DNA of 64,000 bases, from positions 1 through 64,000 of the forward strand of contig NZ_FQVQ01000011.1 of NCBI RefSeq assembly GCF_900129405.1, in the 5' to 3' direction. Numbering within the stretch: position 1 is the stretch's first letter; each line of letters opens with the position of its first letter. The stretch comes from Flavobacterium fontis. GTDB taxonomy: Bacteria; Bacteroidota; Bacteroidia; Flavobacteriales; Flavobacteriaceae. The notes under the pieces are model-generated. The model worked only from the letters and a program-made list of their open reading frames with translations. It was not told where the DNA came from and ran no database searches. Below are positions 36,988 through 45,986 of this stretch, piece by piece. The translations under genes and the position numbers were made by a program.

Positions 36988-38799
36988 ATGTCTGTGCGGT
37001 TTTTTATACTCTTCGCCTTTTGTATTTTTTTTTCCTGGGAAAACAATGCCCAAAACATCGCCTTATACCAACAATTTAACGGCCGTTACGACTTTACTTT
37101 TGTAGGGAACACCCTCAATTTGGGTGAAAATAATACCAGTCAAGGGTGTGCCGAATTGATTGCGCCGTCTTCAAGTGCCGTGATGAATTTAACCCCAAGC
37201 CAACAATTGTACAAAGCCTATCTGTACTGGGCTGGCTCGGGATCGGGCGATACTACAGTTCAACTGAACGGACAACCGATTTCTGCGCAACGACTGTTTA
37301 CCAATACGTTAATCAATAGCGGCCTCACTTATTTTAGTGCTTTTGCCGAAGTTACCGCAGCTGTGGCAAGTACAGGTAATGGAACTTATACGTTATCCGA
37401 ATTGGATGTTAGCGCTGTGCTGAATTCCAATGCAGGGTATTGCACCAACCGTACCAATTTTGCGGGCTGGACCTTGGTTATCATTTACACCGATCCTTCC
37501 CTACCCATCAACCAATTGAATCTTTATGATGGTTTGCAAAATATCCCCACTTCTATTGATATCACGCTGACCAATTTGAATGTGGTAGATAATGACGGAG
37601 CCAAAATTGGTTTTGTTGCTTGGGAAGGCGATCGGGGTTTGGCTATCAACGAAAGTTTACGCATCAACGGGACTGTCTTAAGTAATCCGCCACTGAATCC
37701 CGCCAACAATGCCTTCAATGGAACCAATAGCGTTACGGGGAGTAACCAATTGTACAATATGGATTTGGACATTTATTCCATTCAAAATAACATCCAATTG
37801 GGCGATACTTCAGCCTTGATACAACTCACCTCGGGTCAAGATATGGTGTTGATGAATGTTATTTTAACCACTTTCAACAGTCAACTTCCCGATGCTGTTT
37901 TGGCCATTGATGCCATAGAAAAAACCTGTGATTCCAATGTTATCAACGTACAATATACGGTCTCCAATCCCAACGCTACCGACCCCTTACCCGCCAACAC
38001 CCCGATTGCATTTTATACCGAGGGTATCTTACTAGGACAAACCGCTACGCAAAACATCCTTCCAATCAATGGGACGGAATCGGGACAAATTACGCTAACA
38101 TTACCCAATACAATTGTTTCCACATTTACGGTCGTGGGCCAGGTAGATGATACCGGCAATGGACAAGGAGTGGTTTTGGAGTTGAACGAAACCAACAATG
38201 GAGCTAACTTTTCGGATACGCTGATTTTTAAACCCGAGGTCACTGATTTAGCCCCTTTGGTGAGTTGCAACTTAGGATTCACGCGTGGGATTTTTAATTT
38301 TCAAAATTATGCCGATACCGCTTTTGATGCGAGTGAGGCAACGTTTATTGGATTTTATGAAAGCTTGGCCAACGCCGACGCCGGAATAAATTCGATTGCC
38401 AATCCAGAGGATTATACGGCTATACAAACACCCCAGACCATTTATTTTCGGGTTGAAAATGCAAGCTGTTATCAAATTGGACAATTTGAGTTACAAACAA
38501 AAAATTGCCCCCCAACAATTTACAATTACGTTTCTGCCAACAACGATGGAGCCAATGATTTCTTTACCATTGAAGGACTTTATGGCATTTTTTTTCAATT
38601 TGAATTGGAAATCTACAACCGATGGGGGCGTTTGGTTTGGAAAGGAAATCATACACAATCGCCTTGGGACGGATTTGCCAACCAACCCCATACCGTGAGT
38701 AACTACATTTCCCCAAAAGGAACCTATTATTACATCCTGAGATTAAACGACCCAGGCTTTCCCGAACCCTACGTTGGTTGGTTGTATTTCACCTTTTAA
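36988..38799 (+). CDS. T9SS type B sorting domain (gliding motility-associated C-terminal) protein
   Basis: A 603-residue secreted protein with a signal peptide (MSVRFFILFAFCIFF...NNAQ). The middle is beta-rich, with AYLYWAGSGSGDTTV and later CARDB-like segments (NVINVQYTVSNPNATDPLP). Residues ~513-603 are the CHU_C domain: SANNDGANDFFTIEGL, EIYNRWGRLVW and SPWDGFANQ, followed by KGTYYYIL. This domain directs export by the type IX system, usually with surface attachment. It is divergent from the glycan operon by 109 nt. The function of the passenger is unknown. Confidence 0.9.
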   Translation: MSVRFFILFAFCIFFSWENNAQNIALYQQFNGRYDFTFVGNTLNLGENNTSQGCAELIAPSSSAVMNLTPSQQLYKAYLYWAGSGSGDTTVQLNGQPISAQRLFTNTLINSGLTYFSAFAEVTAAVASTGNGTYTLSELDVSAVLNSNAGYCTNRTNFAGWTLVIIYTDPSLPINQLNLYDGLQNIPTSIDITLTNLNVVDNDGAKIGFVAWEGDRGLAINESLRINGTVLSNPPLNPANNAFNGTNSVTGSNQLYNMDLDIYSIQNNIQLGDTSALIQLTSGQDMVLMNVILTTFNSQLPDAVLAIDAIEKTCDSNVINVQYTVSNPNATDPLPANTPIAFYTEGILLGQTATQNILPINGTESGQITLTLPNTIVSTFTVVGQVDDTGNGQGVVLELNETNNGANFSDTLIFKPEVTDLAPLVSCNLGFTRGIFNFQNYADTAFDASEATFIGFYESLANADAGINSIANPEDYTAIQTPQTIYFRVENASCYQIGQFELQTKNCPPTIYNYVSANNDGANDFFTIEGLYGIFFQFELEIYNRWGRLVWKGNHTQSPWDGFANQPHTVSNYISPKGTYYYILRLNDPGFPEPYVGWLYFTF

Positions 38800-38844
38800 G
38801 GTTTCCTACTTTTCTTGTATTTTAGCCGTTTTAAATCAGTTGTT

Positions 38845-39636
38845 TTGAAACAAATACAATCGCCACAAAATCCATTGATAAAATCGTTGCTGCTCCTGCA
38901 AGAAAAAGCCAAAGCGCGCAAACAATCGGGCACTTTTCTCATTGAAGGCCAGCGGGAAATCACATTGGCTTTGCAAGGAGGATATCAATTGGAAACGGTT
39001 TTATTTGTCCCCGAAATGATAGCGACAACATCCCTTCAGTCCCAAGTACCCCAATCGGTAACCTGGATTGAAATCAGTCGAGAAGTCTATCAAAAATTAG
39101 CCTATCGCGATACCACAGAGGGAATTATTGCGGTGGCAAAAATGCAAAATCACGAACTCGAGACGTTGATTCTCCCTCAAAACCCGCTGCTACTTGTGGC
39201 TGAAGCTATTGAAAAACCTGGAAATCTAGGCGCTTTGTTACGAACTGCCGATGCCGTGGGCGCCGATGCCGTGGTAATTGCCAATCCCAAGACCGATTTG
39301 TACAATCCCAACATTGTTCGTTCGAGTGTAGGATGCTTATTTACCAATTCAATTGCTACGGGAACTTCAGCCGAGGTTATTTCTTTTTTACAACAAAAAA
39401 ATATTGCCATCTACAGTGCCACGCTGCAAAACGCCAATGCCTATCATGAAAATGATTATACCGGACCAACCGCTCTGGTCGTCGGAACAGAAGCCACCGG
39501 ACTCACTGAAGCGTGGCGTGAAGCCGCAACACAAAACATTATCATTCCCATGTCGGGGACTATCGATTCGATGAATGTCTCGGTAGCCGCCGCAATTTTA
39601 CTTTTCGAAGCCAAACGTCAACGCGGCTTTACATAA
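38845..39636 (+). CDS. TrmH/SpoU-family RNA 2'-O-methyltransferase
   Basis: A 263-residue SPOUT enzyme with an N-terminal substrate-binding domain (FLIEGQREITLAL). Motif 1 is EKPGNLGALLRTADAVGAD (123-141), motif 2 ALVVGTEATGLTEAW and motif 3 IPMSGTIDSMNVSVAAAILLFE. It binds S-adenosylmethionine in a trefoil knot and methylates rRNA or tRNA; the exact site cannot be told. A TTG at 38845 (before AAACAAATACAA) is chosen because no ATG precedes the conserved N-terminus and a -7-like box TATTTTAG lies at 38818. An alternative TTG at 38815 precedes that box. Confidence 0.87.
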   Translation: MKQIQSPQNPLIKSLLLLQEKAKARKQSGTFLIEGQREITLALQGGYQLETVLFVPEMIATTSLQSQVPQSVTWIEISREVYQKLAYRDTTEGIIAVAKMQNHELETLILPQNPLLLVAEAIEKPGNLGALLRTADAVGADAVVIANPKTDLYNPNIVRSSVGCLFTNSIATGTSAEVISFLQQKNIAIYSATLQNANAYHENDYTGPTALVVGTEATGLTEAWREAATQNIIIPMSGTIDSMNVSVAAAILLFEAKRQRGFT

Positions 39637-39648
39637 AATCTTTCCCCC

Positions 39649-41199
39649 ATGAAACAACTCTTTTTTTCTATGCTTTTCCTTTCCATAGGAAGTGTACAAG
39701 CCCAAATTACTGAAGCGCAAGTCGATGATGTGGTCGAACGAACCCGCAAAGCCTTTAATGTTCCCGGAATCGCCGTGGGCATTGTCAAAGATGGAAAACT
39801 TGTACTAGCCAAAGGATATGGAATACGAAATGCCAAAACCCAGGAAAAAGTCGATGCCCAAACCTTATTTGCGGTTGCTTCCAATACCAAAGCCATGACC
39901 GCAGCGGCCTTGGGGCAGTTGGTCGACCAAAAAAAAATACACTGGGACGATAAGGTGGTGCAATACCTTCCCAATTTTAAAATGTACAATGCGTATGTAA
40001 CCGCCGAATTTACCATCAGGGATTTGCTGACGCATCGCAGTGGCTTGGGATTGGGCGCAGGGGATTTGATGATTTGGCCCGACGGACATAATTTCACGCG
40101 AAATGATATCGTGCAAAACATCCAGTATTTAAAACCTGTTTCGGGATTCCGAGCCAAATACGATTACGACAACCTGTTGTATATTATTGCAGGCGAAGTT
40201 GTTGCAAAAGTAAGTGGTCAATCGTGGAATGCCTATGTGGAACAACATTTGATGACCCCTTTACGCATGTCGCGTAGCGCCACTTCTTGGGAACGGGTAA
40301 AAGATACCACCAATTGCAGTGTACCGCATGTGCCTACCGAGAATGGATTACAAGTGATTCCGCGCTACACCAATTCAATTTTTGATGCCGCTGCTGGCGT
40401 GTATACCTCGGTTGAAGATTGGAGCCATTGGGTTATAGCGCAGTTGCAACAGGGAACTTATGGCCCTTTGGCAACGGAAACCCTTTTTTCGAAAACCACA
40501 CACCAAGAAATGTGGAAGCCCCAAACGTTGATGCCTATCAGCGGAGTGGCTCCCTACCGATGCCATTTTAAAGCCTACGGACTGGGCTGGCAATTGACCG
40601 ATATCAACGGTCATTTACAAGTTTCACACACGGGAGGTTTGGATGGAATGGTCACCCAAACCGTACTGTTTCCTGAGCTGCAACTGGGCATCATCGTGTT
40701 TACCAACCAACAAAGTGGCGCTGCTTTTACCGCAATTTCCAACACCATCAAAGATGCCTACTTGGGGTTGCAACACCCCGATCATGTGACCACGCTGCAA
40801 TCGGATCGTGCCACCAAAGAAGCGCAAGCCGATCAGATTACTGCTACCATCTGGCGTCAAGTAACCGAAAACGAGCAGGTAAAAGGCTATCGCCCGAAAA
40901 AATTCATGCTGGGGGAGTATCATGACCCTTGGTTTGGAGCGGTTACCATCAGCGAAGGCAAAAACAAAATATTATTTACCTCCCACCGTTCACCTCGCCT
41001 CACAGGAACATTGCACTGGGTGAAAGACGATCACTTTGCCGTAAAATGGTTCAACCGTAGCTTGATGGCCGACGCTCATGTGTATTTTAAACGCAATGCC
41101 GATGGAAAACTAATCGGTTTTACCATGGCACCTATTTCGCCATTGACCGATTTTAGTTACGATTTTCAAGATTTGAATTTTTCGAAGGTTACTGATTAA
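39649..41199 (+). CDS. Serine hydrolase, class C beta-lactamase-like
   Basis: A 516-residue exported protein with a signal peptide (MKQLFFSMLFLSIGSVQAQ). The serine beta-lactamase/PBP fold is shown by SxxK (Ser78-Asn-Thr-Lys81), YxN as Tyr173-Asp-Asn175, and HTGG near residue 323. The C-terminal ~130 residues (MLGEYHDPWFGAVTISEG...) form the small beta domain often found after this fold (DUF3471-like). Family members hydrolyse peptides, D-amino-acid amides or esters. True resistance activity is unlikely given this domain layout, but the substrate is unknown. It starts 12 nt after the methyltransferase gene. Confidence 0.9.
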   Translation: MKQLFFSMLFLSIGSVQAQITEAQVDDVVERTRKAFNVPGIAVGIVKDGKLVLAKGYGIRNAKTQEKVDAQTLFAVASNTKAMTAAALGQLVDQKKIHWDDKVVQYLPNFKMYNAYVTAEFTIRDLLTHRSGLGLGAGDLMIWPDGHNFTRNDIVQNIQYLKPVSGFRAKYDYDNLLYIIAGEVVAKVSGQSWNAYVEQHLMTPLRMSRSATSWERVKDTTNCSVPHVPTENGLQVIPRYTNSIFDAAAGVYTSVEDWSHWVIAQLQQGTYGPLATETLFSKTTHQEMWKPQTLMPISGVAPYRCHFKAYGLGWQLTDINGHLQVSHTGGLDGMVTQTVLFPELQLGIIVFTNQQSGAAFTAISNTIKDAYLGLQHPDHVTTLQSDRATKEAQADQITATIWRQVTENEQVKGYRPKKFMLGEYHDPWFGAVTISEGKNKILFTSHRSPRLTGTLHWVKDDHFAVKWFNRSLMADAHVYFKRNADGKLIGFTMAPISPLTDFSYDFQDLNFSKVTD

Positions 41200-41206
41200 T
41201 AATTGG

Positions 41207-41239
41207 ATAATATGAAAATGAAAATTCACTTCATATTAT
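41207..41239. terminator. AT-rich hairpin after the serine hydrolase gene
   Basis: ATAATATGAAAATGAA (41207-41222) pairs with TTCACTTCATATTAT (41225-41239) with one bulge. It begins 7 nt after the stop and is followed by a weak T-rich stretch, so it is a possible terminator. It also marks the left border of the AT-rich insert. Confidence 0.45.
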
Positions 41240-41332
41240 TGATTGCTTTTCTATGGCGCAATAAATTCTTTTTAATAGACATGAAATTTTTTATAAAATA
41301 ATTAATGTTTTAATTTAATGTGTATATTAGCA

Positions 41333-41340
41333 TTATTATT
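41333..41340 (+). promoter_or_regulatory. -7-like element (TATATTAG) before the Tae4-like lipoprotein
   Basis: One mismatch to TAnnTTTG, 19 nt before the ATG at 41360. The surrounding DNA is very AT-rich, so chance matches are likely. Confidence 0.35.
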
Positions 41341-41359
41341 ATTTATAATCCTTTTTATT

Positions 41360-43072
41360 ATGAAATTCAAGTACCAAACAGTTAATTTATTTCTATTTTT
41401 TTGTTTTTTAACGGTAAGTTGTAGTAAAGATATCTATGAAAATCCCTCAAATAGTCTACAAAGTGAGAAAAAGTTTATTTCTTATGAAGATTTTAAAAGG
41501 CATTCAACAGCGTTTAATGTTTATGAAAAATTAAATAGTTCTAATACTAACAATCTAAACAATATTTCATCAAATAATCAAACTAGGTTGATTTATAATG
41601 AAGCTTTTAATTTTTTCATTAACACCGACAAAATTTTATTTTTCTCAAATGAAAATCTTACGACTTTCACATTTGAAATTTACAGAAATAGAGTTGATTT
41701 CGATAAAAAAGAAAATTTAGTTATATCAGTTAAAGATAACACAATTTACGAGTGTTATATTGCCGAATACTCATTTAACGATAATGAAATAAATCAATTA
41801 AATCAAGGTTTTTCATTGTCAAATATAACTGACAAATTGAATCTTAAAACTTTAAATAATATTCAAATAAATAATAACTATGGTGGTACTATTTATCATG
41901 ATGTTTACGGTAATTGCTACGTAGTTGATAAAATAAATGACTTAGGAAATGGTGAAATAGAAACAACTTTTATTCAGATTAAATGTCCAGAGTCTCTCGA
42001 TTCTGGTCCTTCAACAGGTGGTTCTAACTCGGGTGGTGTAAATGTCATTATAATAGGTGGCGGAAGTAGTATTAATATTGGTTCAGGCCAATGGATGAGT
42101 ATAGGTGGTGGTGGGAATGGTGAATTTAACACAATCGGAAATATTAATATCATAACCGACAATCCAAATTCATCTTCTATCCCTTTTTTGATTACTTCAC
42201 CAGTTTTGGCAGACAACACTAATTCAGGATTAAATTTTGTTTTGGTAAAAGAACTAAAGAAATACATTAATTTAACAAATCAACAATTTAACTTCCTGTT
42301 GAATAATAATTCATTTTCTAGTCACTTTTTAAATTATTTAGAAACAAATAATTTTAATTCTGAAAGTATAGAATTTATTGAATGGAGCCTAAATTTTATA
42401 ATTGAAAATAGTGATATTACTTATGAAGAATTTGAAAATTTCTTTATGAGAGAATCGGAAGGATTAGATGGTGAATATAATGAGAATTATTGGTCCGATC
42501 CAAATTTAACTTTTCCAACACAAACTTTACCTAGTTTTGATAATTTTAAAAATTCATGTCCAAGTAAATATAAAAATGGATTGACAGTTTGTACTGAAAT
42601 AGGTGGTGAGTTATTAACAATGTATAATCAGGTTACATCTAGCGGAAATAAATTTAATACATGCGCTATTAGAATATCGAGAGCATTGAACTATTCGGGC
42701 GTTACAATTCCTGCTCTTCCTGATAATCCCAACGGCACAAAAAACACTGTTCAAGGAATGGATGGCAAAAATTACATTATTAATGCTAAAGTTTTGAATA
42801 GTTGGTTAAGAAAGACATTCGGAACAAACAATTCAAATTATCATCATTTTGATTCAACACAAGCAGGTGTAAAAGGGAAAAACTTTGTTAATTTAACAGC
42901 CGGAATGAATGGAATTTATTCAATGGTTGCATTACCCTCCATCCAATCTACATGGGGTTCTGGTCATGTTGATATCATTGAAAATGGAAATTGTTGGTTA
43001 GGAAGTCATTTTTTTGATCCAAATAATAATTTTATTCCTGTAAATTATATAGATATATGGATTTTAGATTGA
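41360..43072 (+). CDS. Lipoprotein with C-terminal Tae4-like peptidoglycan amidase domain (candidate toxin)
   Basis: The ATG at 41360 gives 570 residues opening with a lipoprotein signal peptide whose lipobox cysteine is Cys21 (FCFLTVSCSKD). Residues ~22-215 are an unrecognised Asn/Ser-rich domain. A Gly-rich linker (~220-260) and a helical region lead to the last ~150 residues, which resemble the Tae4 type VI amidase effectors. These features are KFNTCAIRISRALNYSGV with candidate nucleophile Cys435, an NAKVLNSWLRKTFG segment, and GHVDIIENGNCW with candidate His536. Tae4 enzymes cut D-Glu-mDAP bonds in peptidoglycan. The gene is far more AT-rich than its neighbours, which suggests transfer. 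The next gene overlaps it by 16 nt. Confidence 0.75.
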   Translation: MKFKYQTVNLFLFFCFLTVSCSKDIYENPSNSLQSEKKFISYEDFKRHSTAFNVYEKLNSSNTNNLNNISSNNQTRLIYNEAFNFFINTDKILFFSNENLTTFTFEIYRNRVDFDKKENLVISVKDNTIYECYIAEYSFNDNEINQLNQGFSLSNITDKLNLKTLNNIQINNNYGGTIYHDVYGNCYVVDKINDLGNGEIETTFIQIKCPESLDSGPSTGGSNSGGVNVIIIGGGSSINIGSGQWMSIGGGGNGEFNTIGNINIITDNPNSSSIPFLITSPVLADNTNSGLNFVLVKELKKYINLTNQQFNFLLNNNSFSSHFLNYLETNNFNSESIEFIEWSLNFIIENSDITYEEFENFFMRESEGLDGEYNENYWSDPNLTFPTQTLPSFDNFKNSCPSKYKNGLTVCTEIGGELLTMYNQVTSSGNKFNTCAIRISRALNYSGVTIPALPDNPNGTKNTVQGMDGKNYIINAKVLNSWLRKTFGTNNSNYHHFDSTQAGVKGKNFVNLTAGMNGIYSMVALPSIQSTWGSGHVDIIENGNCWLGSHFFDPNNNFIPVNYIDIWILD

Positions 43073-43503
43073 TTAAATTATTATTATTTTTTATATCGGT
43101 TTTATTTTTTCTTGGTTGTTCTTCAATTAATTTTGAAAAATACACCCCAAACTTTGGAACTGAAAAGCAAGGTTGGAAAAACAATTTTAAAACGGAGTTT
43201 TTTGTCAAATGCCTTCAAAAAGGAATCAATAACGATACACTCACCCGAATATTAACTTCCAAAGACCTATTATATTATAATGCCAATCCGTTGGAATTTC
43301 AACACCAATGGGCCGATAGTTTAGCGCTTGCTGTTATTCAAAATCAACCCCTTCCCATTTTTCCCCATTGTGAAGATTGTGATGAATCTCGAGAGGCAAA
43401 AAAACGATTCATTTGTGGAAATTGCCTTAATTATTATGCAAGTCGGGAGCTCGATTCCATAGCTGAAGTGGCCTACAAAAAACACATCACTGATAAAAAA
43501 TAG
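43057..43503 (+). CDS. Small lipoprotein, candidate immunity protein for the Tae4-like toxin
   Basis: A 148-residue protein of no family I recognise. The signal peptide ends in FFLGC, a good lipobox, with no charged export tag after it, so a periplasm-facing lipoprotein is likely. The mature part is charged and probably helical, with two CxxC pairs 11 residues apart (CEDC and CGNC) that could bind metal or form disulfides. Its ATG lies inside the last codons of the amidase gene in another frame, the usual arrangement of toxin-immunity pairs. The immunity role is inferred from order, overlap and location only. Confidence 0.65.
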   Translation: MDFRLIKLLLFFISVLFFLGCSSINFEKYTPNFGTEKQGWKNNFKTEFFVKCLQKGINNDTLTRILTSKDLLYYNANPLEFQHQWADSLALAVIQNQPLPIFPHCEDCDESREAKKRFICGNCLNYYASRELDSIAEVAYKKHITDKK

Positions 43504-43570
43504 GAATGCTACTTCTTTCATCATACAATAAAAAATAAAGACGGATATCAATAAAACCTATCTTTCTATC

Positions 43571-43602
43571 TTGCAAAATTGCCTGAAAAAGTTGTACATT
43601 TA
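43571..43602 (+). promoter_or_regulatory. Promoter of rel (TTG-N21-TACATTTA)
   Basis: TTG at 43571-43573 and a near-consensus -7 box at 43595-43602, 20 nt before the rel ATG. Confidence 0.45.
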
Positions 43603-43621
43603 GCCAACTAAGCGATTTCCC

Positions 43622-45838
43622 ATGCACGAGATAGATTTAGAAGAAGAAAAAAAAGCCCTAGCACGCGAGTACAAGGAGCTGTTGCGGATTAGTTACCAAA
43701 CCTTGACCGAGGACGATAAAAAACTGATTCGCAAAGCCTTTGATGTAGCTGTCGATGCTCACAAAGACCAACGTCGGAAGTCGGGAGAAGCCTATATTTT
43801 TCATCCCATCGGAGTGGCCAAAATAGTGGCTTCTGAGATTGGTTTGGGTGCTACCGGAATTGCCGCGGCCTTGTTGCACGATGTGGTAGAAGACACGCCC
43901 ATTTCGGTGGAGGACATTGAGCGCTTGTTCAATCCAAAAATTGCCCAATTAGTAGGTGGATTGACCAAAATTGCACAGGTAAAAAAAGACATGAACATCT
44001 CGATGCAGGCGGAGAATTTCCGAAAAATGCTGCTTACGTTAAACGATGATGTTCGGGTAATTCTCATCAAAATCGCCGACCGCTTGCACAACATGCAAAC
44101 GATGGATTCCATGCCGCAATACAAGCAAGAGAAAATTGCTTCGGAAACTTTATACATCTATGCGCCTCTCGCCCACCGTTTGGGATTGTACAACATCAAA
44201 ACCCAATTGGAAGATTTGGGGTTGAAATATACCGAACCGACCATTTACAACGACATCGTTAGTAAAATCAAAGAAACCAAAGAAGAGCAAGATGCTTATA
44301 TCAAAATGGTGTCGGATGTGCTGCGAAAATCTTTGGACGAAGAAGGCATTGAGTATATCATCAAGGGCCGACCCAAATCCATTTATTCGATTCGTCGTAA
44401 AATGATGGTGCAGCGCGTGACCTTTGATGAAGTATACGACAAATTTGCATTACGCATTATTTATAAATCCAATACCCACGACGAAAAATTCCTTGCATGG
44501 AAAATTTATTCCGTCGTAACCGACCATTATCGTCCGAGTCCGAGCCGTTTGCGCGACTGGATTTCATCGCCCAAATCGACAGGGTATGAAGCCTTGCACA
44601 TCACCGTCATGGGTCCGAAAGGCCGTTGGGTCGAAATACAAGTTCGAAGCGAACGCATGGACGAAATCGCGGAAAAAGGATACGCGGCGCATTACAAATA
44701 CAAACAAGGCGCTACGGAAGAATCTGGACTTGAAAAATGGCTGAACTTGTTGAAAGAAGCATTGGAAAACTCAGAATCCAACGCGGTGGATTTTGTGGAG
44801 GATTTCAAAATGAACTTGTATGCTAAGGAGATTTTTGTTTTCACCCCCAAAGGCGAAATCAAATCGTTACCAAAAGGAGCTACCTCTCTAGATTTTGCTT
44901 TTAGCATCCACTCCGAAATCGGAATCAAAACGCGCGGTACTCGGGTCAATGGACGGTTAGTGCCTTTAAACCATGAACTAAAAAGTGGCGATCAGGTGGA
45001 AGTCATCACCTCTCCGCACCAAAAGCCAACGATCAACTGGTTGGACTATGTAACGACTTCCCGTGCGAAAAATAAAATTCGCAGCGTTCTAAACGAAAAC
45101 ACCAAAAAAATTGCTGAAGAAGGCAAAGAATTACTCACGCGAAAACTAAAGCATTTGAAGATTACTTTAAATGAATCGGTGGTGAATGAATTGGTAAATT
45201 ATTTTAAACTAAAAACCAGTTTAGACCTGTTTTACCGGGTGGGCATTGGCGCCATAGAAAACCAGCAATTAAAAGACTATGCCGCCCAGAAAAGCAATAC
45301 GTTGATTAATTTCTTTAAGAATAAAATCAAACGCAGCCATAGCAACAATCCCGAGGAAATCAACCGCCCCGAGTTGACAAGCAACTATGACCTATTGGTT
45401 TTTGGTAAAGAACAAGACCGCTTGGATTACAAACTGGCATCGTGTTGCAATCCGATTCCGGGAGATGAAGTTTTTGGGTTTGTCACCATCAACGAAGGCA
45501 TCAAGGTGCATAAAAAGGACTGTCCCAATGCGATTAGCTTACAATCCAATTACGCCTACCGCATTATGCAAGCCCGTTGGATCGATTCGACCAAACAAGA
45601 GTTTAAAGTGATGTTAAACATCACAGGCATGGATACGTTGGGCTTAACGAATGAACTCACCAAAGTGATTTCCAACCAAATGCATGTAAACATACAAAGT
45701 ATTTCCTTGAGTGGCGAAGCGGGAATTTTCAACGGACAAGTTACTGTAATTGTTCAGAACAATCAGATATTAAAGCGCATGATTGAAAATATCAAAAAAA
45801 TAGACGGTATTGAAAAAGTGTCGCGTGTGTACAGTTAA
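43622..45838 (+). CDS. Bifunctional (p)ppGpp synthetase/hydrolase (Rel/SpoT)
   Basis: A long RelA/SpoT homologue of 738 residues. The hydrolase HD site is intact (His86-Asp87 in LLHDVVEDT, and ADRLHNM at 152-158), so it can degrade ppGpp. The synthetase domain has GRPKSIYSIRRKM and YEALHITV...WVEIQVRSERMDEIAEKGYAAHYKYK. The TGS domain follows (IFVFTPKGEIKSLPKGATSLDFAFSIH), then a CC/ZFD region with SCCNPIPGDEVFGF, and a C-terminal ACT domain. It governs the stringent response. As in many Bacteroidota, this may be the main long Rel protein. The upstream promoter separates it from the toxin locus. Confidence 0.96.
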   Translation: MHEIDLEEEKKALAREYKELLRISYQTLTEDDKKLIRKAFDVAVDAHKDQRRKSGEAYIFHPIGVAKIVASEIGLGATGIAAALLHDVVEDTPISVEDIERLFNPKIAQLVGGLTKIAQVKKDMNISMQAENFRKMLLTLNDDVRVILIKIADRLHNMQTMDSMPQYKQEKIASETLYIYAPLAHRLGLYNIKTQLEDLGLKYTEPTIYNDIVSKIKETKEEQDAYIKMVSDVLRKSLDEEGIEYIIKGRPKSIYSIRRKMMVQRVTFDEVYDKFALRIIYKSNTHDEKFLAWKIYSVVTDHYRPSPSRLRDWISSPKSTGYEALHITVMGPKGRWVEIQVRSERMDEIAEKGYAAHYKYKQGATEESGLEKWLNLLKEALENSESNAVDFVEDFKMNLYAKEIFVFTPKGEIKSLPKGATSLDFAFSIHSEIGIKTRGTRVNGRLVPLNHELKSGDQVEVITSPHQKPTINWLDYVTTSRAKNKIRSVLNENTKKIAEEGKELLTRKLKHLKITLNESVVNELVNYFKLKTSLDLFYRVGIGAIENQQLKDYAAQKSNTLINFFKNKIKRSHSNNPEEINRPELTSNYDLLVFGKEQDRLDYKLASCCNPIPGDEVFGFVTINEGIKVHKKDCPNAISLQSNYAYRIMQARWIDSTKQEFKVMLNITGMDTLGLTNELTKVISNQMHVNIQSISLSGEAGIFNGQVTVIVQNNQILKRMIENIKKIDGIEKVSRVYS

Positions 45839-45918
45839 TTTAAATTAAAATTTCTTAAGGTTTGATTTTCAAAAATTAAAGTCGATTTCACTATAATCAG
45901 TTGATGCAAGTACTATTA

Positions 45919-45926
45919 TATTTTTG
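45919..45926 (+). promoter_or_regulatory. -7 promoter element (TATTTTTG) for the HAEPLFID-motif protein
   Basis: Exact TAnnTTTG match with TTG at 45901-45903, though the spacing (15 nt) is short. It lies 61 nt before the chosen start. Confidence 0.5.
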
Positions 45927-45986
45927 TTAAAAATGCATTACCCAAGACGAAAAAAATTGGGGAAACGTTATTCTTGCAAAAAAAAA

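Noticed and set aside
39649..41199. Antibiotic-resistance beta-lactamase
   Set aside because: SxxK, YxN and HTG are present, but the length of 516 and the extra C-terminal beta domain fit the broader serine-hydrolase family, so resistance is not claimed.
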